Assembly: GCF_008831285.2 (NCBI RefSeq)
Contig: NC_045148.1
Coordinates: forward strand, 9,863,001-9,927,000
Direction: 5' to 3'
Length of the DNA: 64,000 bases
Source: Nymphaea colorata
Taxonomy: Eukaryota; Streptophyta; Magnoliopsida; Nymphaeales; Nymphaeaceae
Within the stretch, counting starts at the first letter, position 1. The number at the start of each line of letters is the position of its first letter. A program made the translations under genes and the position numbers. Under the pieces are notes generated by a model. The model was not told the DNA's origin. It saw nothing but the letters and a program-made list of their open reading frames with translations, and did no database searches. Positions 12,152 through 21,826 of this stretch are shown here, piece after piece.

Positions 12152-12175
12152 GCATCAACATTAAGAAGTTGATGC
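12152..12175 (-). other. 3' hairpin behind copy 5
   Basis: Same hairpin as behind copies 1 and 2, with one stem mismatch (GCATCAACAT). Confidence 0.4.
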
Positions 12176-12206
12176 AATCCTCTTTCTTACTGATGAGGGA
12201 CAGAAG

Positions 12207-13375
12207 TTATTGCCAGCAGCCTTTGCTACAGCCTGCTTCTTGAACTGTGCAAACTCTACAGACTACAGTGGAGCAGCATCTGTGGCCGCAATGGTGTATG
12301 CACGGCCTTGCGTATGGGAATCCGACCTTGTTATCACTGAATTGATTAGCAGCAGCATTCTTCTTAACAAAGTCGGCATATTTTCCAGCCGAGCAGCATC
12401 TGTGCCCGCAGAAGTGCCGGCACGGTCCGTGGCCACCTCCGTGCATATCCTTGATAGCTTCCTTTTTCACAAACTCAGCAAATTCTGCCGCCGAGCAGCA
12501 TTTGTAGCTGCAATAGTAACGGCATCTTTATCCGCCACCGTGCCCGTGTCCACCTTGGCCGTAGCCATATCCATCTCCCTGTTTGTCACCATTGAATTGG
12601 TTCACGTCCGCATCCTTAGGACTTACTTGCAAGGGAAGAGATGATTGAAGCATGTGAAAAACCCGGTTACTGAATTTCTAGAAACGGCAAGATCTGCAAA
12701 AGAGTGCTTTGAGGAAGAAAAGGGAAAACTAGAAAAGCAGACTGCTATTGGTCGTGGAACAGCAAAGACAAAAAACAACTCATTTATTTTGGTATAGTTT
12801 TCTTTATGTATCTATGGTCTGGCCTCCATGAAATGTACCTATATACAAAATCGAGTGAGTAGGCGTACTTTCAGACCCTTCCCCCCACCCCTTACAGAGT
12901 GAACACATAGACAGAGGGAGTGTGTGTTTGGGTTTCATGTTCTCTGCAGTTAATAACATCTCAAATATTTCAAGGAAAATGTCAGACTATGATAATAGAA
13001 ATGTTCATAATTATAGCAGAAATCAAACAATGGAAGCTATTAGCATCTAAACTATAAAAAGAAGAGAGAGAGAGAGAGAGTAAGCACTGCGATTACCTAC
13101 AAATTACATATACTGACGATTTGAATGACACAAAACTGTAGAAACCTGGTTCTAACGCTAAAATAAGTTTGATCAACTGGGTCGCACGTTAAAAGCAGGC
13201 TAACGTAGTTTCGGTGTCATCAAGATGGGCTTTTGTTGCCGCCATGGAACTCAGAAATTAAACAAATAAATAAATAATCAAAATCAGAACGCCAACTTTT
13301 TTGTCTCCCAAAACTGCAGAGAAGGTCGAGAAGGAGGAGAAGGAGAACAGACAGGGAAGAAAGCTCGTGCGCCAT
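12207..13375 (-). pseudogene. Broken copy 5, three CX3CX3CC modules
   Basis: The oldest-looking copy. Exon 2 (about 12627-12207) starts with the family KDADVNQF block and a short Gly-rich stretch, then has an in-frame TAA at 12528-12530. Beyond it three CX3CX3CC modules follow in frame (CRYYCSYKCC, CRHFCGHRCC, CIHHCGHRCC), one more than in copies 1 and 2. Exon 1 (13375 to about 13295) keeps an ATG, but the signal core is frame-shifted and the donor GT has become TT. LINE sequence begins a few bases upstream of the ATG, which separates the gene from its promoter. All these point to a dead gene. Confidence 0.7.
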
Positions 13376-13379
13376 AGTT

Positions 13380-14104
13380 TGAGGCCAACGATTATGCTCC
13401 GGCCACCATCTGCCAACTTGACCTCACTAAAGCTTATGATAGGCTTCATTGGGACTTTCTTCACCACACTCTTCGTTTCTTTGGGTTCTACAATCATGGG
13501 GTTAATTCATTATAAAATGTGTGACTACGGCTTCTGTTGCTATCTCCATTAGTGAAGACATTGGTCAGTTCTTCGATAGTGCTCGTTGTCGTTGTCTTCG
13601 TCAAGGTGACCCCATGTTGCCTCTCCTCTTCATTCTTGTGACCGAAATCCTTGACAGGTGCATTTCCCATAGTATCTCCCAAGGTAATTTAAGAGGACCC
13701 ACCATCTCAAGGCTAGGTTGTGGGCTTGTGTATTTGTTCTTTGCAGACGACAGTGTCCTCTTCTTTCCTCTCAAATCAGAATATGCTAAGCAAATCAAGA
13801 AGATATTCAGTGAATTTGAAGACAAAGTAGGCATGAAGGTGAATGCTTCCAAATCTGTCATGGTTACTTTCAATGCATCTGAGGGCCTCAGGATCATGGC
13901 AACAGACATCACAGGCTGGCCGTTATCTCATTTACCACTCAGATATCTTGGCCTTTCACTCTTTGAAGAAAACCCTTTAATGGAACATTGCCAACCGTGG
14001 ATTGCTAAAGCTCAAAAGAAGCTTGCAGTCTACAAAGCTATAGCTTAATCTTATGCTGGTAGTTTATGCTTGATCAAATCCAATTTGATACCTTTAATTC
14101 TCTT
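13380..14104 (+). mobile_element. LINE reverse transcriptase, 5' part
   Basis: Conceptual frames give LDLTKAYDRLHWDFL (RT core) and, after at least one frameshift and stop near 13515, an open stretch 13521-14048 with QGDPMLPLLF, the catalytic box FADDSVLFF and the L-P-L-RYLGL motif typical of plant non-LTR (L1-like) RTs. The endonuclease and N-terminal RT are absent, so the element is 5'-truncated. It is cut at 14104 by the copia element and resumes at 19037. Confidence 0.8.
14100..14104. repeat. Left target site duplication of the copia element
   Basis: CTCTT directly before the 5' LTR; the same 5 bp follow the 3' LTR at 19032-19036. Confidence 0.85.
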
Positions 14105-14455
14105 TGTTGAGACACATGGTAAGCCACACGGCAATTCAAGGCAAGAAGCTCTCATGCAAGAAAATACACATGGCAACAAATATGAAAAACAATCAACGAG
14201 TGAAGGCAACCAAGATCCTTCCACTAATGGTTCTAAAAATAAACCAAATAAAGAAAAAAATGCTACTCTTGTAAAGCCAAAGGATGGCTTACCGTTGTAA
14301 TTTAATTCATATAAATATTATAGTGAAACCTCATAATATACACGATTGAATGTATATATGAGAGAGAGGACGTAGGTGTTAATCACTGAACCTCTATACA
14401 TCAGAATTTCCTTTCTTATTCCTCTTTCTCTTTACCAAAATACCAAGTCTTGATA
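14105..14455 (+). repeat. 5' LTR of copia element
   Basis: 351 bp, starting TGTTGAGACACATGG and ending AAGTCTTGATA. It matches the 3' LTR with about a dozen substitutions counted by eye and lacks a 24-bp block that the 3' LTR has. Confidence 0.9.
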
Positions 14456-14468
14456 TGGTATCAAAGCT
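14456..14468 (+). other. Primer binding site
   Basis: TGGTATCAAAGCT directly after the 5' LTR, close to the initiator-Met tRNA PBS of plant copia elements (TGGTATCAGAGC). Confidence 0.8.
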
Positions 14469-14957
14469 ATTGTCCTAAGGGACTAATTTGCCTGGGTCTT
14501 CTTGTACCTTTGGCCTTATTGAAACTACTCAATCGTCTCTTGTTCTCCCATACAATGGCAGCCTCTAATGCATCGTCTGGTTCATCATCCACAAGGTCTG
14601 CTGAACCACGAAACACTGATTTCAGCTCAACTTTTTTACAAGTTGCTCCTGCTCCAACGAGTCTCCAGCACTACCTCTCGGTAAAACTCACGGCTGAGAA
14701 TTTTTTGCTATGGTAAAGTCAATTTTTGTCATTACTCAATATATATAACCTCTGAGGATTTATGGATGGATCATGGTAGTGTCCTCTGCAATACATCATT
14801 AGTTAAGGCGAAGGAGAAGGTATGACTTCTATAAATCAAGAATATATTGATTGAATGAGATTATATCAATTATTATTAGGCTGGATTATATCATCTTTAT
14901 CTCTTTATTTGAGCCTGTGAATGCACAAGTTATTGGACTGAGAACATCTTATCAAGT

Positions 14958-15494
14958 GTGGTCTATGTTGAAGAATATTTATGCTCTCAATCTAGATCCA
15001 GAGTAATGCAACTTAAAGAACAACTTGTCACTCTAAAGAAAGGCACTAATTCTATTGATGAACTGTTCCAGAAAGCCAATATGATCAGCCATCAACTCAA
15101 GATGGGATCCAAACCAATAGCTAAAGATGATTTGATGTTACATATTCTTTGTGCTCTGCCCAAGGAATACTCTGCTTTCAAAACATCCATTGCCACTCGT
15201 AGTGATCCTCTTACATTGGTTGAACTTCACAACCTATTACTTTCTCATGAGACTCAACTTGGAAAAAATGAAAATGAAAATGTAGAGAATGGTTTCACGT
15301 CAATCAATTCTGCTAGCAAATATGATTTTTTCAAGTCCAAGAATAATGCACAACCAAGGAATAAATACAACAATGCTGGAGGAGGACGTCAGTTCAATAA
15401 GGGGCGAGTGATCTGTCAATATTGTGAGAAACCAGGTCATATTGCAAAGATTTGTTTTAAACTTATAAAACCTGACTTCCTCAACAGCAACTAA
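14958..15494 (+). pseudogene. copia gag remnant with CCHC zinc knuckle
   Basis: 178 codons of copia gag (LKEQLVTLKKG, a conserved Ser-Ile-Asp-Glu region, zinc knuckle CX2CX4HX4C at the end). The N-terminal part near 14556-14716 is separated by a stop and frame changes. Confidence 0.8.
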
Positions 15495-15522
15495 AGCAAA
15501 TTCGCCACCTCATGCTCTACAT

Positions 15523-17264
15523 ATGGACTCTACTGCTATAGACGATACTGCGTGGTACACAGATTCAGGTGCCTCTCATCATGTGTGCAATGATCTAAGC
15601 TCCATTGGGACTCATTCTCCATACAAAGGGAAAGAAAGCGTACGGGTGGGCAATGGTTCAGGTTTGTCAATTTTCGATGCCGGTTATTCATATTTTTCTA
15701 CCAATAGATCTATTTTTCTTTTGAAAGACATATTAAGTGTTCCTCATATCACAAAAAATCTCATTTTTGTGCACAAATTTACTAATGATAATAATGTGTT
15801 CATGGAATTTTACCATAATGTTTGCATTGTGAAGGACTTAGTATTATGGAAGGAGCTTTCTCGAGGGGCAAGTCATAATGGACTCTATCGATTCTTGTTT
15901 GATGAAAGCACTTCAAATAAACAACTATGCAAGAATAAATATGTCTTTCTAGGAGAAAAGACATCCTTGGACCAGTGGCACAACCGGTTGGGACGTGCAG
16001 TCTATCAGTTCGCCAAGTCGTGCAACGTTTTGGTTTACCTTATTATGAACAATTTACAAACTCTATTTGTTTTGGTTGCCAACGAGGCAAATCGCATACT
16101 CTTCCTTTTTCGGATTCAACTCATTTAATTTCTAGACCCCTAGAACTGATTTATTCTGATGTTTGGGGCCCTGCGCCTATCTTAAGCTTTGATAGATATA
16201 GATTATATGTTCATTTCATTGATGCTTATACTAAGTTCATATGGATTTATTTTTTAGTACATAAGTCTGATGTTGCTGCTGCATTTAAAGACTTCAAAAG
16301 CAAATAAAAAATTTATTTGATATAAAAATAAAATATTTTCAGTCCGATGGTGGTGGTGAGTATATGGCTCTAAAAGGCATTCTTGATATTGCTAGAATTT
16401 TACATAGAGTATCTTGTCCACACACGCATGAACAAAATGGAGCAGTTGAACGCAAGCATAGACATATTGTAGAAATTGCTCTTTGCTTACTAAGTCATTT
16501 CAAACATGCCTCAAAGATTTCGGTCTAGTGCTTTTGCTACTGCAGTGCATTTAATAAATCGACTTCCTTCTTATATTTCAGGTTGTAAAAGTCCTTTTGA
16601 AAAACTATATAGCAGTCCACCAAACTACAAATTTCTTAAAGTCTTTGGTTGCTCTTGTTTTTCATATTTGAAAGATTATCACAAAAATAAATTTGATGTC
16701 AAATCCGAAGAACATGTTTTCATTGGGTATAGCAATAAACACAAAGGATATTCGTGTTACAATAAGAAAAGTGGTAGAACTTTGATATATGTTGTTTTCA
16801 ATGAAAATCAATTTCCCTTTTGTAATGAGCCTACACAAAGCTCTTCTACCTCTTCGATGCCATCGAAACCCATCCCTATAGTAGTGCCAACGCCTATTAT
16901 TTTACAAGACAAACCTATGCAAGAGAAAGTTTTTCAATCTCCACAACCTCCTTCTATACCAACTAGTGAGAGAATAGATTCAGACCATGACCTAACCCAA
17001 AACTCTCCAAATGAACTGAAAACGGGTCTACCCATAGATCAACAAATACCATCTCCCACTGACCCTATTCCATCTGTAAGGACACACACTATGGTGACTC
17101 GATCTATGAATGGGATACGAGTACATAAAGTGTTTACCTCTACTTGCCACCCTCTACCTATGACACTAGTTAGCCAAAAAACCGCTCAACAATGTCATGC
17201 TCTCAGAATACAAAGCCCTCATCTCGAACCACACCTGGGTTCTTGTCCCACCCAATCAAACTAA
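15523..17264 (+). pseudogene. copia protease and integrase remnant
   Basis: Protease (DSGASHHVCNDLSS) lies in 15523-16128. The GAG-pre-integrase and integrase catalytic core are spread over two frames to 16500. The integrase C-terminal part (KVFGCSCFSYL, HVFIGYS) lies in 16506-17264. Frameshifts occur near 16000 and 16305. Confidence 0.8.
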
Positions 17265-18650
17265 TATTATTGGATGCAAATGGGTTTTCAAAATAAAGCA
17301 TAAAGCAGACAGGTCTATAGAGCGCCACAAAGCACGATTAGTAGCTAAAGGGTATACTCAAGAAGAAGACATTGACTACTTCGAGACCTTTAGTCCAGTT
17401 GTCAAACCAACCACTATCAGAACCGTTCTTGCCATCTCTTTCAAGTGGAAAGTATGCCAATTAGATGTACACAATGCATTTCTTCATGGACAACTCAATG
17501 AAAAAGTTTTGATGGAACAACCTCTTGGTTTTGAAAAAGGTGACAATCTCATTTGTAAACTTCAAAAAGCTATTTATGGACTCAAGCAAGCTTCTAGAGC
17601 TTAGTATCAAAAATTAAGTCATGTTTTGCTTTCACATGGTTTTCATACTTCCAAAACTGACACATCACTATTTATTTACAAGTGTCAGCATATTATCATT
17701 TTTATTCTTGTCTACGTTAATGACATTTTAATTACAGGTAACTCTAACAAGTTTATTGCTGCTTTAATAACAAGTCTTGGACAAAATTTTTCTCTCAAAG
17801 ATCTTAGAATGCTACATTATTTTCTATACCAATGACGGGCTTCTTTTAAGTCAGCAAAAATATTGCATTGAACTGCTTCACCGGACAAACATGGCATGCA
17901 CCAAGATTGCTCCAACTCCCATGTCAACGTCCAAGCCTCTAGCTCAAGGGACTGCTTCTACATATCACAATCCCATTGAATATAGGAGTATCATAGGAAC
18001 ATTACAATACTTGACTTTGACCAGACCGGAGATCTCGCATGTCGTAAATAAAGTATGTCAATATATGCATAAACCAATCCTGGACCATTAGAGTGCAGTT
18101 AAACGAATCTTAAGATATGTCAAAGGCACTATCCACTTTGGTCTCAAAATTCGATCTTCTTCTTATCTCACTTTATCAACCTACTCTGATGCGGATTGGG
18201 CAGGATGCCCTGATGATTGGAATCTACCGGAGGATATACAATATTTTTAGGACCAAATATTCTGTCATGGAGCTCCAAAAAGCAACATACCGTTGCTAGG
18301 TTTAGCTCGGAAGCCGAGTATCGATCAGTCTCCAATACAGCTGCAGAACTTGTCTGGATCCAATATTTATTGCAAGAATTATTCATCTCACTTCCCTCTA
18401 CTCCAATCCTATGGTGTGACAATGTCAGTGCCACCTACATGGCAGCTCATCCAGTTTTTCACTCTTGGAGTAAACACGTTGAGTTGGATGTTCATTTTGT
18501 TCGTAATCAAATTTCCAAAGGCCAACTTCTTGTTAAACATGTCCCATCTTCACATCAGATTGCTGACATTCTTACCAAGCCGCTACCTACCACTCAGTTT
18601 CAAGAGTTACAACTCAAACTCAGCGTCCTTCCTCGACCGTTTAGTTTGCG
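17197..18650 (+). pseudogene. copia reverse transcriptase and RNase H remnant
   Basis: RT begins with [12 protein letters not shown] and KWVFKIK. A stop lies at 17602-17604 and another at 17833-17835. The catalytic box is YVNDI, one base from YVDDI. RNase H follows after a further stop near 18090 and frame changes and ends at the polypurine tract. Confidence 0.85.
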
Positions 18651-18656
18651 AGGGGA

Positions 18657-19031
18657 TGTTGAGACACATGGTAAGCCACATGGCAATTCAAGGCAAGAAG
18701 CTCTCATGCAAGAAAATACACATGGCAACAAATATGGAAAACAATCAACGAGTGAAGGCAACCAAGATCCTTCCACCAACGGTTCATTTGAAGAAAAGCA
18801 TGACAATGGTAAAAATAAACCAAATAAAGAAAGAAATGCTACTCTTGTAAAGCCAAACGATGGCTTACCGTTGTAATGTAATTCATATAAATATTATAGT
18901 GGAACCTCATAATATACATGATTGAATGTATACATGAGAGAGAGGACGTAGGTGTTAATGACCGAACCTCTATACATCATAATTTCCTTTCTTATTCCTC
19001 TTTCTCTTTACCAAAATACCAAGTCTTGATA
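18657..19031 (+). repeat. 3' LTR of copia element
   Basis: 375 bp, same ends as the 5' LTR, with an extra 24 bp near 18786-18815. Followed by the CTCTT target duplication at 19032-19036. Confidence 0.9.
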
Positions 19032-19036
19032 CTCTT

Positions 19037-20760
19037 TTGGTCATTTCTTTTTCAGTCTACCGTCAAAAGTTGTAAAAACCTTAGAATCTCTGGCTGCTAA
19101 CTTCCTTTAGGGTGCGACGAGCAGGCATTCTTGCCACCTCATTGCATGGCCCAATCTTTGTCTCCCTAAAGGTGAAGGAGGCGTGGGCATTAAATCCTTA
19201 GCTGAGCTCAATCAAGCATGGCTTGGTTTTTTAGCTATTCAAGTTCGGTGTAGTAATAGCAGATGGTCTATTCTTGTTCAAGGCAAGTACCTTGAGCAGC
19301 ATAGTCTTTGAATGAAGAGGAGCAAGCCTAGGATTCTTGGTTTTGGAAAAGCATTTCTTGGGGATGGAAGGGAGTTGACAAATGCATGAAATGGCAAATT
19401 GAAGAAGGAAATTTCATCCCGTTTTGGCTATACAATTGGGGTGTAGGATTCTTTATCACAGCATCAATATTGATAATTTTTCTACCTTGGAGTCCTTCTG
19501 TTGTCTTACAATCGCTGTGATAAAAAATACTGATTTGGTCTTCACGGAGGATCTTCAACAGGTGGTGAATCAAATCCAGCTTGCCTCTGTTCCTCACAAG
19601 AAAACTTGGAAGGAACGGAGCTGGGAACAAGTTACATGGCGAATTATTTGGGGAGATATTAAGAACCATGTGGAGGTGATGCTTTGGAAAGAGCCATTTG
19701 GCATTCTAGTATCCCTGCCAGAGCTCAGCAGTATTCCTATATTGCAAGTGATGGAAAGCTCAGTACCCAACCTTAAACTTTGAGGCTTTCGGTTTGCTAA
19801 TCAATGTGTGCTATATAAGTGTCATGAAGAATCTATTGATCACCTATTCTCTGAATGTGTAGCTGTTAAGGATATTTGGCAATTTATTTTCTTGAAGTTT
19901 GGCAAGAAACCAGGTAGCCTGAAGAGTTTTCCCCAAGGCATTGAGTGGTGGCTGGCTTCATCGTTTAAGAGAGGGTGTCTTAGATTGTGCTGGAGGACTG
20001 CCTTTTTTATTGTGATAATCTGGTCTTGGCTCAATGCGGTCATATTCGAAAATGAATCCCTTAATCCCTACCCGATGGTGGCTAGAGTGTGGAGAGGTTG
20101 CTATGATGCCTTTTACTCTCTTCAATGGAAAAAAGAGCAGTCCAGGGAAGTTGGTCTCTGGATTAAGGAAGGCTTCATGCCCGGCTTCGTCTTGAAAAAC
20201 TCCAATTCAGATTGGACCATTCAGTTGTATTCTGTGCATCAATTGCATAGGCATTCGGATTTCTTGTTGACTGCTTCTAAGGAGCAGATTCTCTATAAAT
20301 TTGTCATTGAGAACGAGTTCTTTCACTATACAGTTGATTAGAGCTATTCTGAAATTGAAGTTTTAGGGTCCTGTCTTCAAAGGCTTCAATGTCATGGTCA
20401 GAGCGTTCATGTTGTCTCTAACAATTACTCTTGGGTCAAGCTTATATGGCAGCCTTTTAGTGTTGTCAACCCGCAGCTTCGTACTCTTCAGGCGACCAAA
20501 AGGATGCAGCCATGGTTAAAATTTACTCAACGAAGCCCTTCAAAGGAACTGGGCTATGTTTTGCACTTTCCAACACAACTGCCTTTTAATCTACATTGAG
20601 ATTCTGCTTGTTCTGGTTGGATTGTGTTTTCTAAAAATGATGCTTTTTGATTTTTTGTATTTAGCTTTTGATTTTTGTATCTAGCTTTTGTTAATTCCTT
20701 ATCTCTGAGCTGTTTCTGTATATTTGCTCTTGATCAATAAAAGGTTTGTGGAACGTATCC
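19037..20760 (+). mobile_element. LINE reverse transcriptase, 3' part
   Basis: This continues the LINE after the copia insertion. It reads LPSKVVKTLES, then WPNLCLPKGEGGVGIKSL (end of RT), WRIIWGD, and a zf-RVT region in 19808-20341 with CHEESIDHLFSECVAVKDIW. Several stops and frameshifts break it. The 3' end is placed near a TGATCAATAAAAGG stretch at about 20731-20744. CATAGTT at 13373-13379 and 20785-20791 might be a target duplication, but it is too short to be sure. Confidence 0.75.
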
Positions 20761-20791
20761 CCTGCATGTTTGCATTGGGGAAGACATAGTT

Positions 20792-21826
20792 GGTTGATTC
20801 ACCGAGTTGGCTCCAGAATCGCCTGAGTCAGCTCGAATCACTAAAAAACCTGACCGAGTCAAGATTGGCCTGGCTCACCCCTTACTTGCCCCTGAGTTGG
20901 CGCAATGTTTTTATCTGTTCATGGTCGATCTTCGAGTAGCTGAAACCTCATCTTTATTGTTCTTATCTTCTTTCTTCATATTGATGTTATGTCACACGCT
21001 TAATCAATTATCAAAAGAGCACTCTGTCCATATATACAAATGCTTCTGAAAACTTGAATGCAACATTATGCCAACAAAAAGAACATATATCATGTTCAAG
21101 TTTCATTCTGTTATTTATCATATACTTTCATAATCAGTGAATTACGTGGAAACCTGGCGACCTTATTTGATAAGGTGAGTTCGCCCGAACGTTGAGCAGC
21201 CTTTTGTAATCTTTCCTTCTAAGTAGTTAATTAATTACCAATGTAATTTTGGTACTTAATTAAAAAATCAATAAGCAACTGAGTTCTTATTACTCCATGA
21301 GAAGTTAGAACTTGAATATATTTTTATAAAAAATTTCATTTTGCATTCTATTGTAAAGAGCATTATAGCTTAAAACCCCATCTCATGGGTGTTTTCTCTA
21401 GGAAACTATTGTTACTAAAAACATCAAAATCTACATAAATCATGTTATTTGTATGTGCAGATAAAATATTATTAAACAAAAAATTATCCTAAAAAATCAT
21501 TCTTCATAGGATATCAAATTAAATTAAAGTCATATAGAATAGCAATTTTTATATTAAACTGTGTATTCACTATTCTTCATGAATTATAAAACCTTTGAAG
21601 AATTCACGAGGCAGCAGTAACGTTCTGGAGTGCAAAGTTCGAACCATTTCCGAGAAAGGGGGAGAGGAGGATGAGGTTGGAGTATGGAACCCGGATGCAA
21701 TGTTGCACGAGCAATGTTGGCCCAAGCTGCAGGCTTCACCGAATCACTGTAGGTCCGAACTGAGCCCTCTCTTGCTCTGCCGCCTTCTTAGCCGCTGCTG
21801 CAGCAGGGGAGGAAGCAGCAAGGGCG
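20792..21826. other. Intergenic stretch upstream of nMAT1
   Basis: AT-rich, no supported gene. It contains a GAGTCAGCTCGA/CCGAGTCAAG-type repeat block near 20805-20900 and a TATAAA at 21585-21590, which is too far (about 240 bp) from the nMAT1 ATG to be called a promoter with confidence unless the leader is long. Confidence 0.5.

Larger units (their letters stand above)
11870..13375. repeat. Diverged unit C of the cluster
   Basis: Short blocks match units A and B in the same order: GGCATTTTAGTCTTTT near 11878, GAGCAAATTGATCTTATAG near 11967, the 3' hairpin, exon 2, a GAGAGAG run near 13065, and exon 1. This marks an older duplication. Confidence 0.5.
14105..19031 (+). mobile_element. Complete but inactive Ty1-copia retrotransposon
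   Basis: LTR, PBS, gag, protease, integrase, RT, RNase H, polypurine tract, LTR, in copia order. Seen directly: gag with a CCHC knuckle CQYCEKPGHIAKICF (14958-15494); protease DSGASHH (near 15560); integrase with HNRLG, SDVWGP and SDGGGEY...HEQNGAVERKHR (15975-16500); RT with [15 protein letters not shown] and a YVND box (17197-17835); RNase H with SSEAEYRS and KHVELDVHFVR (18217-18650); PPT GCGAGGGGA before 18657. Stops and frameshifts break the polyprotein in at least six places and the YVDD active site reads YVND, so it cannot move on its own. It sits in a LINE, in the same orientation. Confidence 0.92.

Noticed and set aside
13373-20791. CATAGTT at both LINE edges as a target duplication
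   Set aside because: Only 7 bp, and the LINE 3' end is not sharply defined; could be chance.
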